Of a DNA stretch of 16,267 nt, positions 1-7,184 are shown piece after piece. This DNA comes from Thermoplasmata archaeon (lineage in GTDB: Archaea; Thermoplasmatota; B47-G6). Position 1 is the first letter of the stretch. Each line of letters opens with the position of its first letter. Below the pieces are notes generated by a model. The model saw only the letters and a program-made list of their open reading frames with translations, searched no databases and had not been told where the DNA came from. Position numbers and translations under genes: made by a program. The stretch is from NCBI GenBank assembly GCA_003663585.1, contig QMTU01000005.1:1-16267 (forward strand). The letters are read 5' to 3'.

Positions 1-546
1 AGTACTGGTATTGGTGGTCCTAGTACTGCTATTGCTGTTGAGGAGCTTGCAAGAATAGGAGCACACACGCTAATAAGAATAGGAACAACAGGAACAATAC
101 AAAAAAACATAAAAATAGGCGACATAATCATAGCAACTGCTGCTGTTAGGGGAGATGGGACGTCAAAGTATTATGCTCCTCCAGAATATCCAGCAGTAGC
201 ATCAATAGAAGTAGTAAATGCTGCCATAGAGGCCGCGGAGAGGCTTGGTGTTCCATACCACGTAGGAATTGTGTGGAGTAATGATGCGTTCTATGCAGAG
301 GGAGATTATGTAGAGTTTTGGAGAAGAAAGAGAGTTCTCTCGGTCGAGATGGAAGCATCCACATTGTTTACAATAGCTTCAATAAAAGGGCTTAGAGCAG
401 GAGCTATACTTCTTGCAATAAATGAGGCGGGAAGGGAGATCTCAGAGGAAACTTGGAGAAAATATATAGACAGGCTTATTCTTGTAGGTCTTGAAACTGT
501 GCACATATTAGCTTCTAGGGACACTAAAGAAAATAATAAAAATTAG
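1..546 (+). CDS. udp: Uridine phosphorylase (5'-truncated by window edge)
   Basis: A 181-residue C-terminal fragment; the frame is open to base 1, so the start lies outside the window. The protein belongs to the PNP/UDP phosphorylase family 1, which cleaves a nucleoside with phosphate to give free base and (deoxy)ribose-1-phosphate in the cytoplasm. Visible landmarks are a glycine-rich phosphate/ribose loop at the very start (GIGGPSTAIAVEEL), the RIGTTGTIQ segment shortly after, and the SVEMEAS motif, whose Met-Glu pair normally binds the ribose hydroxyls. The GGPS and MEAS/MESA signatures favour uridine phosphorylase over purine nucleoside phosphorylase, but substrate cannot be proven from sequence. 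Usual family length is about 250-280 residues, so about a third is missing. It ends at TAG 544-546, only 13 bases before the stop of the convergent dehydrogenase operon. No poly-T terminator is visible in the gap, so the two 3' ends probably overlap antisense to each other. Confidence 0.88.
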   Translation, partial: STGIGGPSTAIAVEELARIGAHTLIRIGTTGTIQKNIKIGDIIIATAAVRGDGTSKYYAPPEYPAVASIEVVNAAIEAAERLGVPYHVGIVWSNDAFYAEGDYVEFWRRKRVLSVEMEASTLFTIASIKGLRAGAILLAINEAGREISEETWRKYIDRLILVGLETVHILASRDTKENNKN

Positions 547-559
547 ATAATTAAGTACT

Positions 560-1714
560 TTAGCCCACAACTCCCGTCTCTCTTACTATTCTCCCCTCTC
601 TAAATCTTCTTATAGAGTATGGCTCAATGTCTATTGATGGACTCTTTCCTAAGAGCATTTCTGCTACAATCTTTCCAACCATAGGTGATACCATAAATCC
701 ATGTCCACTGAATCCTGTTGCATGAATTACGTTGTTTATAACCTCTGAATAATCTATTATTGGCTTTGCGTCAGGCGTAACCTCATAGTACCCAGTCCAG
801 TGTCTTAACATCCTAACGTGTCTTAGTGCAGGCGCTATTTCTATTAAAGTCTTTGCGAAGTGATAGGGAAACCACGAGGTAGGTTGTATGAAGAACCCTG
901 GCTTCTCCTCGGGATTTCCTATTCCTCCAATGATTTCCCCTCTAGGCATCTGCTGGAAGTAAATTCCCTTGCTAAACGATATAACCATAGGATCAAAAAG
1001 ATGTGATAGGCGCTCTGTGACCATAATTTCATGTCTATAGGGCTCTACAGGTAGATTCTCTCCAAGCATTTTGCCTATGATTTTAGACCAAGCACCTGTT
1101 GCATTCACTACGAGATTAGCCTTAAGTGATCCTCTAGTAGTAATTACCTCTTTTACTTCTTTTCCCTTTACTTTGAATCCAATAACCTCAGTATGAGTTA
1201 GTACTTTTCCTCCCATTTCTTCTATCTTTTTCTTGAGGGCAAATAAAGTTCTAAAAGGGCTTGCCTTAGCGTCTCTTTTATTATATGTCGCTAAGACTAT
1301 TCCTGATGTGTTTAATATTGGAACTATTTCCTTGGCTTCTTCTGGAGTTAGAATCTTTGAGTTAATGCCAAACTTATGTTGTAAATGCACGTTCTGCTTT
1401 AGAGTTTCTGCCTCCTCCTCTGAAAATGCCAAGATAAGATACCCTCCTTGATGGAACTCTAAGTCATCCTCAAGTTCCTTAGGGAGCTTTTCCCAAATGT
1501 CTATGGATTTCTTTGCGAGAATTATGTTCTCAGGAGATCCCCATTGCTCCCTAATGCCACCTCCACATCGTCCTGTAGATCCGCATCCTAGATATCCTTT
1601 TTCTAGCACAATAACACTTTTTCCACCCATCTTTAGAAAATGATAAGCAGTCATGAGTCCGATTGATCCAGCTCCAATTATTATCACGTCATATTTTTCA
1701 TTACTTATGAGCAT
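560..1714 (-). CDS. FAD-dependent amine dehydrogenase, beta (catalytic) subunit; probable dye-linked L-proline dehydrogenase beta
   Basis: A 384-residue DAO-superfamily flavoprotein and probably the substrate-oxidising subunit of the four-gene operon. The N-terminal Rossmann loop is GAGSIG (residues 14-19), followed by the acidic end of strand 2 (VLEKG) and a GCGSTGRCGGGIREQ segment typical of the sarcosine oxidase/proline dehydrogenase beta group. The C-terminal FAD signature ATGFSGHGFM is intact, as is the preceding WTGYYEVTPD segment. From memory of the family, the layout resembles the beta subunit of the Pyrococcus/Thermococcus PDH1-type L-proline dehydrogenase. Glycine, sarcosine or opine oxidation remains possible. 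Start choice: the frame opens at a GTG (1723), but GGTGAT (1724-1719) sits 4 bases before ATG 1714, which I take as the start. The gene overlaps the end of the preceding BFD gene by 14 bases, implying coupled translation. It is last in the operon and ends 13 bases from the convergent udp. Confidence 0.85.
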   Translation of the reverse strand: MLISNEKYDVIIIGAGSIGLMTAYHFLKMGGKSVIVLEKGYLGCGSTGRCGGGIREQWGSPENIILAKKSIDIWEKLPKELEDDLEFHQGGYLILAFSEEEAETLKQNVHLQHKFGINSKILTPEEAKEIVPILNTSGIVLATYNKRDAKASPFRTLFALKKKIEEMGGKVLTHTEVIGFKVKGKEVKEVITTRGSLKANLVVNATGAWSKIIGKMLGENLPVEPYRHEIMVTERLSHLFDPMVISFSKGIYFQQMPRGEIIGGIGNPEEKPGFFIQPTSWFPYHFAKTLIEIAPALRHVRMLRHWTGYYEVTPDAKPIIDYSEVINNVIHATGFSGHGFMVSPMVGKIVAEMLLGKSPSIDIEPYSIRRFREGRIVRETGVVG

Positions 1715-1973
1715 CCTCATCACCTATAAAATCGCCAAGTCTAACGGTAAATGCAGGAGGTCTAGGCTTTGGAACTTCAATATCATCTGGAGACTTTCCA
1801 AGAATTCTGCTCATTATTGATATTATTATAGGAATACAGGTCCTTCCTTGGCACTCTCCCATGCCGACATTTAGTATTCTTTTAAGTTCCTCAAGCGACG
1901 TTATATTGTATTTTTTTATGGTCTCTATTATTTCCTCTTCAGTTATATCATAACACCTGCAAACGATCTTCAT
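1701..1973 (-). CDS. BFD-type [2Fe-2S] small subunit of the amine dehydrogenase
   Basis: A 90-residue protein with the bacterioferritin-associated-ferredoxin-like fold signature: C5-x-C7 near the N-terminus and C41-x4-C46 in the GMGECQGRTC motif, the four ligands expected for one [2Fe-2S] cluster. In relatives such as opine oxidase A subunits and the alpha subunit of some archaeal proline dehydrogenases this domain is fused to the C-terminus of the NAD/FAD subunit; here it is a stand-alone gene. The last 25 or so residues are a Pro-rich, charged tail with no recognisable domain. The start ATG overlaps the stop of the preceding ferredoxin-like gene as ATGA and has a good GGGTGAT ribosome site 6 bases upstream. 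Likely role (inference): an electron relay between the two flavin subunits of the same complex. Confidence 0.87.
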   Translation of the reverse strand: MKIVCRCYDITEEEIIETIKKYNITSLEELKRILNVGMGECQGRTCIPIIISIMSRILGKSPDDIEVPKPRPPAFTVRLGDFIGDEDAHK

Positions 1974-2461
1974 CTGTTCATCACCCTTATATGACGAGCC
2001 TCAAATGCTATCTCCCTAGGAACTTCAACACCCACGAGAACAGTGTCCCCTAAAGATTTCTCCCTTTGAAGAACAAAGAACACTGTTCCTTCTCCAACAG
2101 GTTTTCCCTCTCTGTTGAGGACTTGCACTCGATCACCTACCTTGGGCACAGGGAGAAACTCATATGGTATATAAACCCTTGCAAAGCCTTCCTTGTGAAA
2201 GTGTGTTGGAAATATGGCAAGTCCTGGACATATTTGAGCGCATAGTAGGCATCCTGTGCATTTTTCAGGATCAAGTCTTGGAATTGCGTTTAGGTCTTCC
2301 ATTTGAATAGCCTTAGTTGGACAAATCTCATAACATGGAGTACAGGGGATCTCCTCAACGCATTCAATTATCGGTATTGGATGCCTCCTTAGATATTCCT
2401 CTGAAGGAATGAACTCACTTATTTCCTCAAGTGTCACGAACCCTCTTTCTCTCCAGCTCAC
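1970..2461 (-). CDS. Ferredoxin-like subunit with two [4Fe-4S] clusters (dehydrogenase gamma-type subunit)
   Basis: A 163-residue protein carrying two ferredoxin cluster motifs: C34-x5-C40-x2-C43-x3-C47-P and C68-x2-C71-x2-C74-x3-C78-P. The first has an extended C-x5-C spacing instead of the usual C-x2-C; the second is canonical. After residue 85 comes a domain of about 75 residues with alternating hydrophobic strands and Gly/Val-rich turns (VGDRVQV, GEGTVFFVL, TVLVGVEVP), which looks like a small beta-barrel; I do not recognise its family. The gene lies between the alpha subunit (11-base gap) and the BFD subunit (4-base overlap), so the product is very probably an electron-transfer subunit of the complex. 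The start is GTG at 2461, supported by a GGGGGGAT ribosome site shortly upstream; no better in-frame start exists before the first cysteine. Confidence 0.85.
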   Translation of the reverse strand: MSWRERGFVTLEEISEFIPSEEYLRRHPIPIIECVEEIPCTPCYEICPTKAIQMEDLNAIPRLDPEKCTGCLLCAQICPGLAIFPTHFHKEGFARVYIPYEFLPVPKVGDRVQVLNREGKPVGEGTVFFVLQREKSLGDTVLVGVEVPREIAFEARHIRVMNR

Positions 2462-2472
2462 AGAAATCCCCC

Positions 2473-3915
2473 CTATATTATAACATTCTCAAGTGCTCTC
2501 TTTATGTGTGCATACCTAGGACCTGATCTAAATTTCTCAAGATCTTTAATGGCCTCCTGAGCCTCATTTTCAAGAACTGGGTTATTATAGCCTAAGCTCT
2601 TAGCAGCATTTATTCCAGCAATTATTCCCTCCATTAATGCCGTGGAAGCCTCCTCAATACAACTGACATCGCCTGCTATATACACTCCCTCTCTTGTTGT
2701 TTCAAGTGTGCGCTTTCTAAGAGGAACAAACCCGCCAAGCTCTTTAACGAACTTATGAGTGATACCCATCATCCTTGTGAGGGTAGTATCTGGGTACATT
2801 CCAACAGCAACTATTATAGCATCTACGATGAACTCCTTTTCCGTACCAGGGATTGGCCTCCATTTTTCATCTATCTCTGCAATTATTGCTTTTTTAACGC
2901 TTTCAGTCCCCTCAGCTCGTATTATCGTATGCTTGGTAAGTATGGGTATTCCAAGCCTTCTAACCTTTGCAGCGTGAACAAAATAGCCACCAATATAAGG
3001 AAGAGCCTCAACTATTGCTTTGACTTCTATACCTGCTTGTGCCATTTGATATGATACTATTAGGCCTACATTTCCTGATCCAACTACAAGTACTCTCTCT
3101 CCAGGCTTCACTCCCCAAACGTTCATAAGAGTTTGAGCCCCTCCTGCACCCATTATACCAGGAAGATCATTATTCTCAAAAATAGCAAATCTCTCAACAG
3201 CCCCTGGTGCTATAATCACTTTCTTTGGCTTTACATAAACTATCTTTCTTTTATCTTTGAGAACTGCAAATATATTTCCCTCATAGTATCCAACTACTGG
3301 AGAGTTTAGCCATACCTCTATGTTTGCTCTTTTTCTTATCTCCTCCTCAAGGATTTTTGCTATTTTTATTCCTCTATAGCCCGCATAGTATTTTCTCCAT
3401 CCAAAGAACTTGTGCGTTTGTTTTATGAGCTGTCCACCAATCCTTGATGCATAATCTACGAGAAGTACTTTTGCACCCATATCAGCTGCTTTTATAGCAG
3501 CTATAGCGCCTGCAGGACCTGCACCTATAATCAGTATCTCAGTCTCTATCTCCTCCGGCCTGCTAATTCTTGGAGGTGAGCTCTCTTTTATCTCAAGCTT
3601 TTCAAGGCCCTTTGACGACCTTACCTTAAGGCCTTCTCGGACAGGTTCTTGGCATGCCCTTATGTTTGGAATTCCGTTGACTACTACTCTACATGAAGCG
3701 CACTTGCCAATAGCACAGAAGAGACCTCTACTTCTGTGCTTAACTGGTGACTCTGAGAGCTTCTTAACGCCATTTGCATATAGTGCAACTGCTATTGGCT
3801 CTCCTTCATAACCCTTGTATTCTCTATCGTTAAAGTAAAACTTAACTGGCTTTTTTCTTTTATCCGAAAAGTCCAAGAGTGGGTGATCTTCAATCCTTAA
3901 GCTCAAGTACTTCAC
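2473..3915 (-). CDS. FAD/[2Fe-2S] oxidoreductase, alpha subunit of amine (proline-type) dehydrogenase
   Basis: A 480-residue protein and the first gene of the operon. Residues about 20-100 form a ferredoxin-like (Fer2_4) domain with a complete ligand set C67-x4-C72-x2-C75-x12-C88. The rest is a two-dinucleotide-fold flavoprotein: FAD loop GAGPAG (131-136), second Rossmann loop GSGNVG near residue 280, and the C-terminal AGDVSCIEEAS flavin motif. This is the layout of sarcosine oxidase alpha, HcnA/HcnB-like and archaeal proline dehydrogenase alpha proteins, but without a C-terminal BFD domain, which is a separate gene here. It probably accepts electrons from the beta subunit and passes them to an external acceptor (inference). 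Start: GTG 3915 opens the frame and would suit a leaderless mRNA. AGGGGTGA (3919-3912) overlaps that GTG and is ideally spaced for TTG 3906, so a start three codons later is equally possible. Confidence 0.85.
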   Translation of the reverse strand: MKYLSLRIEDHPLLDFSDKRKKPVKFYFNDREYKGYEGEPIAVALYANGVKKLSESPVKHRSRGLFCAIGKCASCRVVVNGIPNIRACQEPVREGLKVRSSKGLEKLEIKESSPPRISRPEEIETEILIIGAGPAGAIAAIKAADMGAKVLLVDYASRIGGQLIKQTHKFFGWRKYYAGYRGIKIAKILEEEIRKRANIEVWLNSPVVGYYEGNIFAVLKDKRKIVYVKPKKVIIAPGAVERFAIFENNDLPGIMGAGGAQTLMNVWGVKPGERVLVVGSGNVGLIVSYQMAQAGIEVKAIVEALPYIGGYFVHAAKVRRLGIPILTKHTIIRAEGTESVKKAIIAEIDEKWRPIPGTEKEFIVDAIIVAVGMYPDTTLTRMMGITHKFVKELGGFVPLRKRTLETTREGVYIAGDVSCIEEASTALMEGIIAGINAAKSLGYNNPVLENEAQEAIKDLEKFRSGPRYAHIKRALENVII

Positions 3916-3933
3916 CCCTAAAAGTACGCTGTT

Positions 3934-3958
3934 AGATATGCTAAACTAGCTTTTAGAA
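3934..3958 (-). promoter_or_regulatory. Possible promoter of the dehydrogenase operon
   Basis: Reading the minus strand upstream of the alpha-subunit gene, two AT-rich TATA-like candidates are visible: TTTAGCATA (3944-3936), about 25 bases before GTG 3915, and TTCTAAAA (3958-3951), about 45 bases before TTG 3906. The first would give a leaderless mRNA starting at GTG; the second a short leader with the AGGGGTGA site. Neither is a strong consensus box. The rest of the 181-base gap to the glucanotransferase gene shows only the terminator-like hairpin listed separately. Confidence 0.25.
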
Positions 3959-4056
3959 ATCACATATCATCATAGTCTCGAATACTTATTCTATCAAATT
4001 CTCCGCCTATTCCGAGTATACCAAAGGATCATCATTAGCATGCTCTTGAATGTCAA

Positions 4057-4078
4057 ATAAAATATGAGTTGAAACTCA
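4057..4078 (-). terminator. Hairpin plus T-rich tract after the glucanotransferase gene
   Basis: On the minus strand, TGAGT-TTCA-ACTCA (4078-4065) can form a 5-bp stem with a 4-base loop, followed directly by the T-rich run TATTTTAT. It lies about 20 bases beyond the TAG stop at 4099-4097 and before the next minus-strand operon. Archaeal termination mostly needs only a T-rich stretch, so the run may matter more than the short stem. Confidence 0.4.
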
Positions 4079-4096
4079 AGCTTACTTGTGTTCATG

Positions 4097-6265
4097 CTAT
4101 GATGTGCTAAGATTTTTGAGTGAGATTGAGACGTACTTATCCTGCGTGGATATATAGATGCTTCCGAGATATTTGAGGCTCCCTCCAGAGTAGTAACCTG
4201 TGTATATGTTTATTCTAACGTTTTGAGATGGTCTAACATCAAGAATAGCAAATATTGTACCATCACTAGAGATCATTGTAGGGATAGGTATTTCTAGTTC
4301 TCCTAGATCAGTGCTTATAAATATGTACTTAAATCCCGTAATGAAATCTTTAGGAACGTCCTTAATCCTTAAAACTATTGGTCTGGCATCTCGTGCCCTG
4401 AATGGAAGTTCTATGCTTGATTTTCCTGAAGAGCTTGCTACGATTACGCTTACAAACTGCCTTCTCGAGTTTAGGTTTGTAGGAACTTGTAGGAGAATAT
4501 AGCTGTTGTTCTTAAGAAGTATTTTAGGGGTGTAGTCTCCAAGATCAGTTTTAATTAATACATTAGTAGACAGGTTGAATCCTCTGCCAAATATTATAAG
4601 CTTAGCTCCTGGAATTACAAGGTTTGGCAAAGATGCCCCAATATATGGAGATCTAAGACTTTGCTCTTTTTTGATGTACCATATGGAGACCGTATAAGGA
4701 GACATGCTTACACTTAGGGTATTATTAGTAACAGTGGCAGTGGTTCCTCCAAGAAGCCCTCCTAAATAATCTTTATATACACCATTAGGTATCTTAAGCG
4801 AGTTTAAGGGCACTTCAATGCTTCTGTTAGTTCTTGAAAGCGCTATAATGATTGTTTCCCATGGGAGATCTCTTGCGTATATATAGACGTCATTGTCCAC
4901 ATAGATTGTCTTAAATTTTCCGTATGCAAGGGCGTCTGATATCCTTCTAAGTTTTGATAGCTCTTTTATAAGTCTAGCCATTGTTGTTTTATTATTCTCC
5001 TTAGTGAACACCATCTGAAGTCTGTTATATGGATCACCTGAACCACTTCCATTGTACCTTAAGTATATCTCATCGCCGTAGTATACCACAGGTACTCCAG
5101 GGATTGTCATAACAAAAGCCATAGCCATATGCATTGTAGTAATGTTTCCACCCTCCTTAAGGTATCTTGGGAGATCGTGATTATCAAGGAAGTTAACAAG
5201 CAAGTAATCATACTTTAGATCATTAAGCTCTGTAGTAAGCTCATTATTTAGGAGCTCAAATGAACGACCGTGTGCAAAAACTTGGACAATACTTCCCCTT
5301 AGAGGTATATTCAATATTGCCACTCCACCAATTTCTTGAAGCCTAAGAGCATCCCAGTATAGGAGAGAACCCCTTACAGATGTTATATACCACTCAGCAT
5401 ATGAAAACACAGGAGCTATTTTTATAGCCTCTGCGTAATAGCTTCTAAGCCACATTGGATCCATGTGTTTAGCAGCGTCAATTCTTATTCCGGAGCTCCC
5501 ATTAACTATCCACATTTTGAGGGAATCCTTTAGCATCTTGTCGACAGCGTTGTTCATTTGATTAAGATCTGCAAGGTTAAAGAGATTTTTGTATCTTGTA
5601 TTCCATGGTATGTCCCACTCTTGTCCTCCTATGTTTCCATTATGATGAAAAATTCCCTGATAACTTCCCTCGTATGAGTTATATGAGTACTTATCTGTAA
5701 TATAGGCAGTTACTAATCTCCCGAAGTAATAAAGAGCTCCATACTCTCCCATATCATATGGATTTGTATGATTTGGAACTACATCTATTATTACGGCTAT
5801 TCCTCTTTTGTGAGCTTCACTGCATAGTCTTTTGAAGTCATTCCAAGTTCCAAAATGTTCGTCAGGCTTTGTGTAATCTCTAGGCCAGTAGCCGTGATAT
5901 GAAGCCACATTTCCTATGAGCTTGTTAACGTTATCAAATGGTGGAGATATCCAGATAGCACCTATCCCAAGATCCTTAAGATAGTCTAGTTTCTTGATTA
6001 TCCCCTCAAAATCGCCACCGTGATACATGTATAAGCTCCTAGGGTTGTAATATGGCTGGTCATTTGAAAGATTACCGTCAAAGAATCTATCAGTGACTAT
6101 CTGATAAATAACTGACCTGTATGGGTTGTATATAAATGAAACTTCAGGGCTTGGGGTAGGGCTACTACCCTGTGTAAAAAAATACTCTGTAAGAATCACT
6201 GACAGCATCATTATTATTGCTATAATTACTATGAAGGCGATCTTTATCTGATGTGTCCTTCTCAT
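4097..6265 (-). CDS. Membrane-anchored or secreted GH13 enzyme, cyclodextrin glucanotransferase-like
   Basis: A 722-residue extracellular alpha-glucan enzyme. The N-terminus has a basic start (MRRTHQIK), a hydrophobic segment (about 8-25) and a Ser/Pro linker (32-40), meaning a signal peptide or membrane anchor; no lipobox cysteine is present. GH13 regions are complete: region I DVVPNH (161-166), region II GIRIDAAKH with nucleophile D263, acid/base E291 in AEWY, and region IV FLDNHD with D364. The C domain spans about 450-532, an IPT/TIG-like domain about 539-625, and a beta-rich tail (626-722) sits where CGTases carry a CBM20 starch-binding domain. This A/B-C-D-E order, the length, and Y188 in the position I align with the CGTase central aromatic residue favour a CGTase. 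Maltogenic amylase is the main alternative. The gene is monocistronic, divergent from the purine operon; ATG 6265 follows an AGGGG-containing site. Confidence 0.88.
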   Translation of the reverse strand: MRRTHQIKIAFIVIIAIIMMLSVILTEYFFTQGSSPTPSPEVSFIYNPYRSVIYQIVTDRFFDGNLSNDQPYYNPRSLYMYHGGDFEGIIKKLDYLKDLGIGAIWISPPFDNVNKLIGNVASYHGYWPRDYTKPDEHFGTWNDFKRLCSEAHKRGIAVIIDVVPNHTNPYDMGEYGALYYFGRLVTAYITDKYSYNSYEGSYQGIFHHNGNIGGQEWDIPWNTRYKNLFNLADLNQMNNAVDKMLKDSLKMWIVNGSSGIRIDAAKHMDPMWLRSYYAEAIKIAPVFSYAEWYITSVRGSLLYWDALRLQEIGGVAILNIPLRGSIVQVFAHGRSFELLNNELTTELNDLKYDYLLVNFLDNHDLPRYLKEGGNITTMHMAMAFVMTIPGVPVVYYGDEIYLRYNGSGSGDPYNRLQMVFTKENNKTTMARLIKELSKLRRISDALAYGKFKTIYVDNDVYIYARDLPWETIIIALSRTNRSIEVPLNSLKIPNGVYKDYLGGLLGGTTATVTNNTLSVSMSPYTVSIWYIKKEQSLRSPYIGASLPNLVIPGAKLIIFGRGFNLSTNVLIKTDLGDYTPKILLKNNSYILLQVPTNLNSRRQFVSVIVASSSGKSSIELPFRARDARPIVLRIKDVPKDFITGFKYIFISTDLGELEIPIPTMISSDGTIFAILDVRPSQNVRINIYTGYYSGGSLKYLGSIYISTQDKYVSISLKNLSTS

Positions 6266-6312
6266 CTTGCCTACCCCTTCTTAACTTATAGTGTGAAATC
6301 TCATTACAAATA

Positions 6313-6331
6313 TTGTTTTTATGCTTTTATT
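6313..6331 (-). promoter_or_regulatory. Possible promoter of the glucanotransferase gene
   Basis: On the minus strand the stretch AAATAAAAGCATAAAAAC lies roughly 50-65 bases before ATG 6265. A TATA-like element here would place the transcription start about 25 bases nearer the gene, giving a short leader that contains the AAGGGGTAGG site. The match is AT-richness rather than a strict consensus. Confidence 0.25.
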
Positions 6332-6399
6332 TAGACATCCTTCTTGCATTGAGAATCTCTTAGGTAGTATTCCGTAACTCACGTTAGTTTTTGTACAAA

Positions 6400-6413
6400 T
6401 ATTTTTAAAAATA
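6400..6413. repeat. 14-base perfect AT palindrome in the divergent intergenic region
   Basis: TATTTTTAAAAATA reads the same on both strands. It sits in the 211-base gap between the divergent glucanotransferase and purC genes, about 25 bases upstream of the purC TATA box. It could be a symmetric protein-binding site or simply AT-rich promoter DNA. Confidence 0.5.
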
Positions 6414-6424
6414 AATGATTTAAT

Positions 6425-6440
6425 ATTTAGACTTTATACA
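6425..6440 (+). promoter_or_regulatory. Promoter (TATA box) of the purine operon
   Basis: The sequence ATTTAGACTTTATACA contains a good archaeal TATA element (CTTTATAC, 6432-6439). A start about 25 bases downstream (near 6460) gives a leader of roughly 15 bases containing GGTGTG ahead of ATG 6477. No other TATA-like element of comparable quality lies between it and purC. Confidence 0.5.
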
Positions 6441-6476
6441 TCAAATTGAAAATAGGAATACAAATGGTGTGTTTGT

Positions 6477-7184
6477 ATGACTTCTGAGCCTATAATATAT
6501 GAAGGGAAAGCAAAAATTATGAAGATTATTGGAGACATAGCAGAAATGACCTTTAAGGACTCTCTTACAGCATTTAACGGCAAAAAAAGATCATCATTTG
6601 ACGGAAAGGGCGCTATAAACGCTGAAATATCATACATACTATTTAAGCTTCTTGAAAAACATGGAGTTAATACACATCTCCTGTCAAGAAAAGATGAGAA
6701 AACGTTGGTTGTTAAGAAGCTTGAGATGATTCCTCTTGAGGTTGTTGTTAGAAACTACGTTGCTGGAAGCTTAAGAAGGAGAGTATTACTGGAGGAAAAA
6801 AGTAAATTACCATTTCCTATAGTAGAGCTCTACTATAAAAATGATGAACTCGGTGATCCTATGATAAACAGTTATCATGCAAGACTCTATGGAATATCAG
6901 AGGATACAATATCAGAAATTGAAGATAAAGCATTAAGAGTAAACGAAATTCTAACAAAAGCCCTTGAGAGCGTTGGAATAATACTTGCAGACTTCAAGTT
7001 AGAGTTTGGATACTACAAAGATGGGAAAATTCTTCTTGGAGATGAAATTAGTCCAGATACATGTAGATTTTGGGATAAAGAAACAATGAGATCATTAGAC
7101 AAAGATGTCTTCAGGTTCGACCTTGGAGATGTAAGAAAGGCGTATTTGGAGGCGTTGGAGAGGATAAGAAATGTCAAGATATAA
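6477..7184 (+). CDS. purC: SAICAR synthetase (phosphoribosylaminoimidazole-succinocarboxamide synthase)
   Basis: 235 residues, normal length for the prokaryotic enzyme, which joins CAIR and aspartate with ATP to form SAICAR in purine synthesis. Landmarks in order: the N-terminal YEGKAK nucleotide-binding loop (about residues 8-13), the FKDSLTAFNGKK segment, the PLEVVVRNYVAGS signature that binds CAIR, and DFKLEFG followed by GDEISPDTCRFW near the C-terminus. All are intact. It is the first gene of the operon, starting at ATG 6477 with GGTG 7 bases upstream and a TATA box about 40 bases upstream. Its end overlaps purS by 14 bases, so translation of the two is probably coupled. The divergent neighbour is the glucanotransferase gene. 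Confidence 0.96.
   Translation: MTSEPIIYEGKAKIMKIIGDIAEMTFKDSLTAFNGKKRSSFDGKGAINAEISYILFKLLEKHGVNTHLLSRKDEKTLVVKKLEMIPLEVVVRNYVAGSLRRRVLLEEKSKLPFPIVELYYKNDELGDPMINSYHARLYGISEDTISEIEDKALRVNEILTKALESVGIILADFKLEFGYYKDGKILLGDEISPDTCRFWDKETMRSLDKDVFRFDLGDVRKAYLEALERIRNVKI

Noticed and set aside
560..3915. Hydrogen cyanide synthase (hcnABC)
   Set aside because: The flavin subunits share the superfamily, but the separate two-[4Fe-4S] subunit and the beta-subunit motifs fit the archaeal proline dehydrogenase type better.
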